Assembly (NCBI GenBank): GCA_031549345.1 | Contig: JAVBPY010000002.1 | Span: 1-64,000 of the forward strand | Direction of reading: 5' to 3' | DNA from: CASFRF01 sp031549345 | GTDB lineage: Bacteria; Verrucomicrobiota; Lentisphaeria; Victivallales; Victivallaceae | Length of the DNA: 64,000 nucleotides | Shown: positions 8,658 through 16,618 of the stretch, piece after piece | Layout: each line of letters opens with the position of its first letter | Position numbering within the stretch: the first letter of the stretch is position 1 | Notes under the pieces: generated by a model | Seen by the model: the letters and a program-made list of their open reading frames with translations, nothing else | What the model was told of the DNA's origin: nothing | Databases searched by the model: none | Translations under genes and position numbers: made by a program

Positions 8658-10118
8658 ATGAATGTGAAATTCGACCCCGTCCTCGCCCGGCTCCGAACGA
8701 ATGATCCGGCGGAGGACGGTTCCAGCGAGGCCATGCAAATAACCTACGACGCCATTCTCGGCAAGATGCGGGAACAGGTGTCCGTGCAAGGCGACGCCGT
8801 TCTCTATGACGCAGTGCTTGGCAAACTCCGCTCAAGGGTCGTTGCCGACGCAGAGTCGGAGCCGTTCGTATATGGTGTGCTACACGATCCGAACGCTCCG
8901 TCGCCCCTGGTGCAGCAAGTAATTTACTCACGCGGGGCCGTGTTGGCTGTGGAAGCGTTCGACGCGCTCCCGGCGCACAACTGGAAACGGTGCGTGCTGG
9001 ATAATTTATCCACCAGGCACGTCAATTATTATCTTGATCCCATCGACAGTACGAAAAAATTGGACGGCTCCGCCGCCGACCTCTCCGGCGCAGACGGCGA
9101 TGTGATGGTGGAAATGCCGATCGTCCATTGGCGACTGGAAACGCTCGACGACGGCCGGATTCTGTACCTCGTGTCGGAGGAACCATTCGACGGCTCTTCG
9201 ATCCATCCGCTGTTTTATGTTTCCCCGGGCGGCGCGACGGCCCGGACGCAGTACGTCGGCGCCTACCGCTCGGTGGGGTGCAACGCCGCGGGAACGCCGC
9301 TGATCGCCACACAGGATGCCGGTGATACAGCCACCCTGGACGACACCTGCCGCGCGCGTTCCGTGGCCGGCGGAAAACCGTACACGTACACCGCCTCCGC
9401 GCTGAGCCGTACCATGGCCGCGAACAGCGGCGGAAGCATTGTTAATTTTCAATTCCACTGCTTTTTGCAGATGATGATGCTGATCGAAATGGGAAGTTTC
9501 AATGCGCAGGACGCTCTTTCTTCGGGATTCAGTTTTGCAAACGGTTGGAACTATGCGTACGTTCGTTTCACCGGGCGCGCCAACTTCGGCAACGGAACAG
9601 GAACAATCTACGCGGATCCCATTCAGGATTCGCTGATCCCCTGGAGAAACGGTACGACGGAGGCGCAGAAGGTTGTTCAATTCAGTTACCGGGGCATTGA
9701 AAACCCGTACGGCGAATTGAACGAATGGGCCGATGGACTGCAAAAGTACCAGGAGTCCGCCGACGGCGTCATCACCTATGGGAACTATTGGTGGACACTG
9801 GATTGCGATGCCTACACCGACTTGCAGCAGCAGGGAGCCGCCTCGCCGGTTTATTCGATGACCGAACATTTGTGGCCGCTTGCCGCCACGGGCGGATGGA
9901 TCAAAAGCTGGGCCCCCGACACGTTTTTTCCGACGGCCGTCGGCGGCAGCAATTCCACCTACATGTGCGATCAAATCACCAACCCGGTTACCGCCGGGAG
10001 GCGAATTCCGATCCGCGGCGGCATAATGACCGGGACCCTCGGCAACGGCCCCGGCTTCATGAACGTCGGCGAGGGCTCGGCGCGCACGCTCTACGGAGCA
10101 ACAAGACTGATGGCCTGA
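8658..10118 (+). CDS. Phage tail-fibre-like protein with C-type-lectin-like C-terminus
   Basis: A 486-aa protein. The N-terminus has three short repeats: FDPVLARLR (4-12), YDAILGKMR (~30-38) and YDAVLGKLR (~50-58). The middle contains VMVEMPIVHWRLETLDDGR, LVSEEPFDGSSIHPLFY and YVGAYRSVGCN, then YRGIENPYGELNEWADGL. This order is seen in phage tail and receptor-binding proteins with a C-type-lectin/formylglycine-type fold. The end (PIRGGIMTGTLGNGPGFMNVG, then YGATRLMA) has the usual GG...G.R finish of such folds, the place where retroelement-diversified proteins vary. No reverse transcriptase or template repeat is in the window. It ends convergently over the last 28 bases of the macro-domain gene. 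Binding of a surface ligand is inferred. Confidence 0.7.
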   Translation: MNVKFDPVLARLRTNDPAEDGSSEAMQITYDAILGKMREQVSVQGDAVLYDAVLGKLRSRVVADAESEPFVYGVLHDPNAPSPLVQQVIYSRGAVLAVEAFDALPAHNWKRCVLDNLSTRHVNYYLDPIDSTKKLDGSAADLSGADGDVMVEMPIVHWRLETLDDGRILYLVSEEPFDGSSIHPLFYVSPGGATARTQYVGAYRSVGCNAAGTPLIATQDAGDTATLDDTCRARSVAGGKPYTYTASALSRTMAANSGGSIVNFQFHCFLQMMMLIEMGSFNAQDALSSGFSFANGWNYAYVRFTGRANFGNGTGTIYADPIQDSLIPWRNGTTEAQKVVQFSYRGIENPYGELNEWADGLQKYQESADGVITYGNYWWTLDCDAYTDLQQQGAASPVYSMTEHLWPLAATGGWIKSWAPDTFFPTAVGGSNSTYMCDQITNPVTAGRRIPIRGGIMTGTLGNGPGFMNVGEGSARTLYGATRLMA

Positions 10119-11248
10119 AGCCGCACGCCGGGCAACGTTGCCCCCGGCTTGAGGCGGGTCCAGTATCGGATATGCGGGAGCAGGCATTTGAGTTCCTGCG
10201 CCGGGAGTTCCGCGACCAGGAGCGAAATGGTGTCGTTGCTCCACAACTCCTCCCGCGAGGCGATTTCGATGACGGCGGCGCTTCCCTCGGCGCGGAGGAG
10301 AACGCTCCAGTTGACGTAATCGACCGAATTGGCGGCGGGGCGGCTTGCTGTCCCCTGCCAATCAAACGCCTGGAGCTGTTCCCGGATGGCCGGAATTTCC
10401 GGCGAATCGAGATCGGCGGAAGCGATGTGCCCCAGGAAGAGAATGCCCTCCGGATCGTTCAGCCCCCGGCATCTTTTCAGAAGCTCCAGCGTCGTGGCGG
10501 AACCAAGGTACTCCCGGATTTGAACCGGCGTACCCTGGAATGTGGTTTCTTCTGTTACTTCCAGAATGTCGCACCGTTTTTCACAGAATTGCGCAATGTT
10601 GTCGAAAATACGTTTTCTATCCCGATCATTCGGTGTTTCGTCATCGTTCCAGCGGACGATGGACTGTTCCCATGATAGGAGCTGGACACTGCGGAAGCCA
10701 CGGGTATAAATTTGGGCCGGAACGTCCATGCTCTTCCCGTTCTCCCGGTATTCGATGCATTGTTTTTTGACGTTCAGGCGAATTTTAAAGCGCGGATACA
10801 GGACGATGACGACGCGCGCGTCGGTGGATAGTTGTTGAAATTCGTCCAGCATCAGCCGGAGCACCCACCCTTGGTTGCGGACGCCGGCGCCGATGACCGG
10901 AAAGGCGACGGATCGGAACCCTTCATGCCGGACAATCTCCATCGCCGAACGCACCGCTTGCCGCACGGAACGCTCCGTCGCCATCCAGAAAAGGTTGATC
11001 CCGGCGACATGGATGATCCCTTTGAACGGGAGTTCTCCGGCCTTGGTCAGTACCGCGCCGCCAAGGGGGATGATTCCGGCTTTGGCGACTTCGCGGAAGA
11101 TCATTGTGCCGCCCCGCGCCTTGATCGCCCCGGACACCCCCTGCATCAGAAGCAGCCACCAGGGGATCGCGTTGCGGTTCCATGCGTTCACAATCGCCTC
11201 GACCTCCTGGTCCAGCAGATCACCCTTCACGATTTCCGGTACGATCAT
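10091..11248 (-). CDS. Macro-domain protein with long C-terminal extension
   Basis: A 385-aa protein. Residues 1-~155 form a macro (ADP-ribose-binding/hydrolysing) domain: EIVKGDLLDQEVEAIVNAWN, GVSGAIKARGG, then FPVIGAGVRNQGW and a final helix. Macro domains bind or remove ADP-ribose or O-acetyl-ADP-ribose. The remaining ~230 residues have no family I recognise (SVQLLSWEQSIVRWNDDETP and EILWS-type segments). It is the last gene of a minus-strand set with an M48 protease, an ankyrin protein and a SUKH-like protein. A GGAG site lies six bases before the ATG. In such a set it may reverse ADP-ribosylation by a toxin; that is inference. Confidence 0.8.
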   Translation of the reverse strand: MIVPEIVKGDLLDQEVEAIVNAWNRNAIPWWLLLMQGVSGAIKARGGTMIFREVAKAGIIPLGGAVLTKAGELPFKGIIHVAGINLFWMATERSVRQAVRSAMEIVRHEGFRSVAFPVIGAGVRNQGWVLRLMLDEFQQLSTDARVVIVLYPRFKIRLNVKKQCIEYRENGKSMDVPAQIYTRGFRSVQLLSWEQSIVRWNDDETPNDRDRKRIFDNIAQFCEKRCDILEVTEETTFQGTPVQIREYLGSATTLELLKRCRGLNDPEGILFLGHIASADLDSPEIPAIREQLQAFDWQGTASRPAANSVDYVNWSVLLRAEGSAAVIEIASREELWSNDTISLLVAELPAQELKCLLPHIRYWTRLKPGATLPGVRLQAISLVAP

Positions 11249-11291
11249 TTTTTCTCCATCAGTACTTTGTCCTACTGAATTGGTGATGCTA

Positions 11292-11789
11292 TCACAAATT
11301 TAAAATATCCTCCAACACCTTGTCCCAACTGCTATCGCCGGAACCCTCGGGATGCACTTGAAATAGATGTTCCATGAATGCATCGAAATCCATATCGATC
11401 GGTTCCCAATCACCGCCTTTCCAGAAGAAGGTGTACATTTTTTCATCTACTTTGCGCCAGATCAAAGGGGCGCCTCCAGCCGTTTCATGCCCGAGAACAA
11501 GAGCGGAATGCATGTCCATGGCATCTTGGCCGTTGGGGTAATATCCTTTGAATGAATTTTCGTACCAATCGACGTTTTCCTTTAAAAGTTCCGACAACTT
11601 CAAAAAATGATAACAGCCGATCACGCCGCCATCGCAAAGTGAATAAAAAGTTTGAATCGAGGGAACAGGAATTAACTCCGCGGGCCAAGACCCTCTGCTC
11701 GGCGGCAAAAGTTTGAAGTAACTCAGTGGATATTTTGCATCGGAGGGAATGTTAACCATCTTAGGGATGTATTGGAGCCATTTTCTCAT
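11292..11789 (-). CDS. SMI1/KNR4 (SUKH)-like protein, possible immunity protein
   Basis: A 165-aa protein. The segment IQTFYSLCDGGVIGCYHFLKL with a later LVLGHETAGGAPLIWR and YTFFWKGGDWEPIDMDFDAF follows the SMI1/KNR4 fold pattern (L..FY...NGG..., then a G-rich strand and aromatic C-terminal part). SUKH proteins often neutralise polymorphic toxins, but some are simple regulators. It starts 13 bases after the ankyrin gene stop with no strong ribosome site, suggesting coupled translation. The RHS gene in the same window is the kind of toxin carrier such proteins accompany, though it is not adjacent. Confidence 0.65.
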   Translation of the reverse strand: MRKWLQYIPKMVNIPSDAKYPLSYFKLLPPSRGSWPAELIPVPSIQTFYSLCDGGVIGCYHFLKLSELLKENVDWYENSFKGYYPNGQDAMDMHSALVLGHETAGGAPLIWRKVDEKMYTFFWKGGDWEPIDMDFDAFMEHLFQVHPEGSGDSSWDKVLEDILNL

Positions 11790-11802
11790 GTCAATACCAA
11801 TC

Positions 11803-13995
11803 TTATAATGTTTCCATCAAAAGTTCGATGGCGTCGCGGTTGTCCCGTTCCTCGGCGTAGTCGAGCGGGGTTTTCCCGGCGCCGGTTTTTGCGTCGCGGT
11901 CAGCTCCATGATCGAGGAAATACTGCACATATGCCTTCGAGCCGTCCTGCGCGGCGAGGTGGAGCGGCGTTTCGCCGTTCTCGGCGCGCGCGTTGATGTC
12001 CGCGCCGAGGGCGATCAGGTGCTCCACCGCGCCCGCGTAAAGCCGGGCCTCTCCCATGAATTCGTCGTCGGCAACGCCCTGTTTGCGGAGCGTATCGAGG
12101 AGGGTTCCGAAAATCGTGGCATGGTGCAGCGCGGTTTTACCGAATCTGTCGCGCACATCAATCGGAACCCCCGCCTCCAGGAGCACGGCGAGAACCTCCG
12201 GAAATGGATAGCCTTTGTGGAGTGGCGTATCGCCTGTGAGCCCCTGTCGATGCAGCGGATCGGCTCCGTGCGCAAGCAAGAGCCGCACAATAGCGGGGTG
12301 GTTGTGTTTGGCCGCCTCCTCCAACGGCGTCGGCGCATCGTCGAGAAAATCCTCACGCATCATGGCAAAGAGGCGTTTGGGCGAAACATCCTCTCCCTGC
12401 TCGATGTCGTCGAGCTTCTTCTGCGTATTGGGTGGGGGCTCCGCCGGGACGCCATGCCGGAGCAGAAGTTCAACAACCTTCAAGTGGCCGTTGGCACACG
12501 CGCGCAACAGCGCGGAGCAGGGGTGGCACGGTTTTTTGAAGGGCCTGGCCCCCCGGTCGAGGAGGAATTGCACCGCTTCAGCGTGGCCGTTCGCGGCGGC
12601 CGAAGCGAGCGGCGTATCGACCGAGAAAGTGCCGATATCGAAGTCGCCCCCGTGGTAGTGGAGTAGCTTCGGATCGGCGTCGAGGAGGTTCCGCAACGCT
12701 TCCACATCGCCCGCTTCGGCGGCGGCGATGATGGGGGGCGGGCCCGCATCATCGGACTCATCCTCCAGCACGCCGGAGTTTTCGATGACGGCGCGCCAGC
12801 GCCCGTCGCGGTAGCGGAAGGTTCCGGAGTATTCTGCATAAAATAGCTCCGATTCACCTGGTTCCCGGAAGGAGAACGTGAGGGTTTCGGGGCATACGTC
12901 AAGTTCTTCAGGCGTGCGTTTGCGGAGGCGTTTCACCGCTTTCTTGTCCTCCCCTTCGGCGTATTTACACGCCTCCGCGACGTTCAGGGGCGGCCAGGTG
13001 GCGCGGGCGAGCGCCTGGATCGCATTGGTGCAGAGCTCCTTCAGATCGAGGATAGGCTCGTATTCTTCCTCCTCCGGGGGGCAGAAACCGTAGATGCGGA
13101 GGAGTTCATCCGCCTTGACGGGGGCGTCGAAGGATGGGTGGGAGAGGAAAAGGACCCCGTCCTCCAACTGCCAGGAAAACCCGTGCTGTTTCACCAGAAA
13201 TTCCGCCGTGGTGAGCAGTGCGCCCCGCAGGAGGGAATCCGTGTCGAAACACCCGCAGAGCCCCTCGTAGCAAAACCAGCCGATCGCGTCGAGGGCGAAG
13301 TCGGGGGAATCCAGTTGGTCAAAACAGCAATGGAGGCGCCACACCCGTTTCGTTTTCCGGATTTCCCGTTCCACCTCTTCCTGCGAAGAGTAGCGCGGAA
13401 GTTCCATTTGGAGCAATTGTTGCATCCAATGCGCGTAGTAAGAGGGCGCTTCTGGGTCGGGCGGGCGCGGTGCGCAGTGGCGGCAGAGACGGATAGCCGG
13501 ATCACTCGAACGCACCGGGAGCTCGCAATGTTCGCATTGGCGCGATTGGATATTCTCCGGGTTGAGGCCGATCCGTTGCAGCGCAAGCTGGACCGCCCCC
13601 CAATCGTTGTTGTAGCGTTCGCGCACGAACCAGCCGAACGCCGAGTCGCGGGGAATGACGTCGCGGTACAGCTCGTTCGGTATCTTTTCTTCCGATTCAA
13701 TCACAATCAGCTCAAGCGGGAAATGCCATGGGAGATCGAGCATCGCCCGCGTCGGGCGCACGCGCGGCACGTCCCAGGAAAAATGTTCACGAAGGAGCGT
13801 GGAGGCGCGGCCTCGTTCCATATAAAAATCGAATAGATCACTGTCTTCTCCGAAAAGCTCCCGCGTTTCCGCCGATGGCGGCTTGGTAAAGTCAAGGCTG
13901 ACGAGGAGCGCCTTCTTGGCGCGAACGCCGCAAATTTTCGGACCGTCGAACCAGTCCAGCCGGACGCGAAGATCGTCGGGGAGTGCGATTTTCAT
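11803..13995 (-). CDS. Ankyrin-repeat protein with zinc-ribbon-containing N-terminal region
   Basis: A 730-aa protein. Residues 1-~430 are unfamiliar and contain a likely zinc ribbon (CEHCELPVRSSDPAIRLCRHC; two CxxC pairs 14 residues apart). Residues ~435-730 are ankyrin repeats, for example TPLASAAANGHAEAVQFLLD, ALLRACANGHLKVVELLLRHG, TPLEEAAKHNHPAIVRLLLA, KTALHHA, GETPLHLAAQDGSKAYVQYF and KTPLDYAEERDNRDAIELL. Ankyrin stacks bind protein partners. No signal peptide or membrane helix is seen, so it is probably cytoplasmic. The ATG follows AGAGGTGA four bases after the M48 protease stop, so the two are co-translated. The true partner is unknown. Confidence 0.8.
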   Translation of the reverse strand: MKIALPDDLRVRLDWFDGPKICGVRAKKALLVSLDFTKPPSAETRELFGEDSDLFDFYMERGRASTLLREHFSWDVPRVRPTRAMLDLPWHFPLELIVIESEEKIPNELYRDVIPRDSAFGWFVRERYNNDWGAVQLALQRIGLNPENIQSRQCEHCELPVRSSDPAIRLCRHCAPRPPDPEAPSYYAHWMQQLLQMELPRYSSQEEVEREIRKTKRVWRLHCCFDQLDSPDFALDAIGWFCYEGLCGCFDTDSLLRGALLTTAEFLVKQHGFSWQLEDGVLFLSHPSFDAPVKADELLRIYGFCPPEEEEYEPILDLKELCTNAIQALARATWPPLNVAEACKYAEGEDKKAVKRLRKRTPEELDVCPETLTFSFREPGESELFYAEYSGTFRYRDGRWRAVIENSGVLEDESDDAGPPPIIAAAEAGDVEALRNLLDADPKLLHYHGGDFDIGTFSVDTPLASAAANGHAEAVQFLLDRGARPFKKPCHPCSALLRACANGHLKVVELLLRHGVPAEPPPNTQKKLDDIEQGEDVSPKRLFAMMREDFLDDAPTPLEEAAKHNHPAIVRLLLAHGADPLHRQGLTGDTPLHKGYPFPEVLAVLLEAGVPIDVRDRFGKTALHHATIFGTLLDTLRKQGVADDEFMGEARLYAGAVEHLIALGADINARAENGETPLHLAAQDGSKAYVQYFLDHGADRDAKTGAGKTPLDYAEERDNRDAIELLMETL

Positions 13996-13999
13996 ACAA

Positions 14000-15766
14000 T
14001 CACCTCTTGTAAAATTCGGCGCTCGGGACGGTTGAGAGCTGTTCCTTATATTGCCCTGTGGAGAAAGGGATGGTCATAAACGGATCTTCGGGGAGGATAA
14101 AGCCGTTGAATACGCGGACAATGTCGGTGCACATTCCGCAATCGATCAGGACTAAAAGCCAATAGCCGTAGCCGCTGTTGTCCAAACAAAGCTTCACCGC
14201 AAAGGCGCGACGGATCACTTTTTGTTTCCCCAGACGTTCGCGCAACGATTCCAGAAAACGCGGCGGAACTCCCCAGGGAATTAATTTGGACTCGGCATTC
14301 AACGAACCGGGGAAAATACGGTTGATATACCGCCCCGCCGCTTCTTTGCGCTTGAGGAGCAATCCAACCCCCTTCCAATCATTGCGCCGAAGGAGGAACC
14401 GGCAGTACGGCTCCCCCTGGATCGCCAGAAGCGGATCTTTTTCCAGCGCCAGCGTCATCTGTGCCGCGCCTTGCTCCGAATCCGGATTTTCCCGGAATTC
14501 CGCAAGGGCGCCCGGGATCAAAAGACCAGCCGCTTCGGGGAAACGCTCCGTGAGGATGCGAGTGAGCTCCAGTGTTTTGTTGTTGTCGGCTACAATTTCC
14601 AAGGCGTCCACGCGGCGGATTGCCGCCGGGATATCCGCGGTCGCCGGATCGAAAGGCTCGGCAAGAACCAGTTCCGCCTCTTCCATGCGGGCGATGCGAC
14701 CGGGGACGCCGGAGGCTCCGGCCGTGCGGTACTGTTCGTTCAGCTCTTTGCGAAGGACGTCGATGTTCGGCAGAAATTTCCGCAGGGCGTTTCCCGGCTT
14801 GTCTGCAAGTTCTTCCGGGTGCTGCGCCGCAATGCGCTCCCGCAAGGCGGGATGACTGTCGCAGGGGAGGGTGGGTTCCGTCATCGCCTCGTGGAGAAGG
14901 CGTTTGATCCGCTCTTTTTCCGGCGGCGTGCCAAGCGCGCCCTCGATGATGGCACAGAAATCGGCTGTTTCCCACTCGCCGTGCAGGATTACGGCGTCCA
15001 GCAGGGGGGCCATCGTTTCCGCCTGGTTTCGCTGACAGACCTCCAATTGCGAAAGGCCCTCGGCAAAAGCGCCCTGTCCAACGGCTTCGGCCGCAAACCG
15101 ATCCGCTTCGCGCTCGGCGACACGGCTGAAGGGGGGGTACAAGAGTGTCATGTTCCGCAAAAACGGCCCGCGCCAAAAGTGTCCGAAAATGCCCGTAACC
15201 CAATTCTGCTGCTCCCAGAACTGAATGTAATAAATGAGAAGCATTCCGCGCCAGGTGTGCCGGCGGGAAAGATGGCCGAGTTCGTGCGCCAGAATTCCGT
15301 TCAGTCCCCTGCGGGTAAGGGCGCAGAGGAAAGGGTGCCCCAAGCTTAGGACGCAGCGGTTGAAGCCGGGCCGGAAGAGATATTTTTCCTGCACGGAGGC
15401 GTTGATGTCGCCTGTGATGTAAATGTCGTCGATACGGGGGGCGCGGAGCTGGTGCGCCAGATCGTTGACCTGCCGGTAGGCGTCGGCGAACGTCGCTCGG
15501 TCAAGGCGCACCCCATACGGTTTCGGGGCGCGCCGGAAAAAGAAACGACCGCATTCCCATGCGACGAACACGGCTGCAACGGCTCCGGCAGCCCAGTGCA
15601 GGAGAAAAAGGAACGCCAACGCAAGCACCGCCAGGACGAGCCCGGGGATTCCGCCGAGACACCAGAAGAAAAGGCGGCCGCTCAGCCGCTTTTCCGGATC
15701 GGTGCCCGGCGGATAGAGCTTGCACATCTTGCCCCACAACTCCGAAGTCATGTAATCGGGCAACAT
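14000..15766 (-). CDS. M48-family membrane metallopeptidase
   Basis: A 588-aa protein. Two hydrophobic helices lie at ~30-75. The zinc site HELGH is at 161-165 with the third ligand in EREAD around residue 220, the usual M48 (HtpX/Ste24/Oma1-like) arrangement. The C-terminal ~300 residues are unfamiliar and contain stretches like a helical repeat (EIVADNNKTLELTRILTERF, SEQGAAQMTLALEKDPLLA). M48 enzymes cleave membrane or misfolded proteins. AAGGAGG lies just before the ATG. It heads the ankyrin, SUKH-like and macro genes. As the gap to the upstream mutarotase-like gene is only 27 bases, transcription may also enter from there. Confidence 0.85.
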   Translation of the reverse strand: MLPDYMTSELWGKMCKLYPPGTDPEKRLSGRLFFWCLGGIPGLVLAVLALAFLFLLHWAAGAVAAVFVAWECGRFFFRRAPKPYGVRLDRATFADAYRQVNDLAHQLRAPRIDDIYITGDINASVQEKYLFRPGFNRCVLSLGHPFLCALTRRGLNGILAHELGHLSRRHTWRGMLLIYYIQFWEQQNWVTGIFGHFWRGPFLRNMTLLYPPFSRVAEREADRFAAEAVGQGAFAEGLSQLEVCQRNQAETMAPLLDAVILHGEWETADFCAIIEGALGTPPEKERIKRLLHEAMTEPTLPCDSHPALRERIAAQHPEELADKPGNALRKFLPNIDVLRKELNEQYRTAGASGVPGRIARMEEAELVLAEPFDPATADIPAAIRRVDALEIVADNNKTLELTRILTERFPEAAGLLIPGALAEFRENPDSEQGAAQMTLALEKDPLLAIQGEPYCRFLLRRNDWKGVGLLLKRKEAAGRYINRIFPGSLNAESKLIPWGVPPRFLESLRERLGKQKVIRRAFAVKLCLDNSGYGYWLLVLIDCGMCTDIVRVFNGFILPEDPFMTIPFSTGQYKEQLSTVPSAEFYKR

Positions 15767-15793
15767 GGCAGCCTCCTTATTGTTTGTTGTTCC

Positions 15794-16618
15794 CTAAAAG
15801 AACTCGATTGTGCGCGTCCAGGCGTCCGATTGCCCGGGCGCAATATTGAGCGCTTTGAATATCTCCGGACAAACGGTGCGCGCCGTGGAGAAATACACCA
15901 CCTTTTCGGGAACAAAATCTCCGGTGCAGCGCATTCCAAGTCCGGTGGACGTCTGGCGGACCTCCGCGAAATTATCGCTCACCGTCAGATTCTCGTTGGC
16001 GAAGGGCATGAAGACCACTTCGCCGGAAGTAGTTACCGTACCGTTCTTCCACTGTCCCCGCCCGTTTCCTTCCGAAGCGGGGCAGATGGCGAACGGAAAC
16101 GTCGTCGTGTAGGCGCCCGGTGCGGCCGGGACATCGTCGATCAGGGTGAAATTGTGGCAATACTGGCGGCTCCGCAGCGGTTTTTCGCCGATGTTGGTCA
16201 TGACATAGCGGATGACGAGCTTGTTGTCTTGCAGCGCAAAATGTTTCTCCATCCGGTAGCCGTAGCCGTGCCGGCAAGTTGCTTCGCTTTGCAGCGTCAG
16301 GAAGTCCGCGCCCCGGGCAAGAATTTTGTACGCGGCGCGTTTCCGCACCGGGTACGCATCGAACGAGGAGCACGGTTTCGACGAAAGACGCTCCAAAAGT
16401 CCCACACCGATTTTGATGAACTCGTCCCCCGGTTCCGCTTCGGCGTAGCCCAAAGGCGTGTTGAATTCATCGGCGGTGCCGGAAAGACTGTCGTGGATAC
16501 GGTTGTCGCGCGGATCATTGAACTCCGCGAAATAACGATGACTTTTGTATTCGACGCCCGTAACAAGCGCCGCCTCGAAGCGGACCGCCCGGTAATAGGT
16601 CGTATCCGCGTCGGGCAA
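15794..16618 (-). CDS. Galactose-mutarotase-like (aldose epimerase fold) protein, 5' end disrupted
   Basis: A 274-aa reading from a TTG. Motifs such as HGYGYRMEKHFALQDNKLVI, NIGEKPLRSRQYCHNFTLID and EIFKALNIAPGQSDAWTRTI fit a beta-sandwich sugar mutarotase/epimerase-like family that accompanies sugar-utilisation genes. Coding character goes on upstream of the TTG in the same frame (FATLDNGILKATLALPDAD, up to about 16670), but no ATG or GTG exists before a TAA near 16708. The normal start seems lost. The isomerase gene reads through this region in another frame, giving a 322-bp overlap. A deletion or a change in the G7 tract at 16661-16667 could explain it. It may be a pseudogene or a sequencing error. 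Confidence 0.6.
   Translation of the reverse strand: MPDADTTYYRAVRFEAALVTGVEYKSHRYFAEFNDPRDNRIHDSLSGTADEFNTPLGYAEAEPGDEFIKIGVGLLERLSSKPCSSFDAYPVRKRAAYKILARGADFLTLQSEATCRHGYGYRMEKHFALQDNKLVIRYVMTNIGEKPLRSRQYCHNFTLIDDVPAAPGAYTTTFPFAICPASEGNGRGQWKNGTVTTSGEVVFMPFANENLTVSDNFAEVRQTSTGLGMRCTGDFVPEKVVYFSTARTVCPEIFKALNIAPGQSDAWTRTIEFF

Noticed and set aside
4556..10118. An intact prophage
   Set aside because: No integrase, terminase, portal, capsid or lysis gene is seen and no attachment repeats were found.
9950..10118. A diversity-generating retroelement target site
   Set aside because: No reverse transcriptase or template repeat occurs in the window, so it is kept only as a question.
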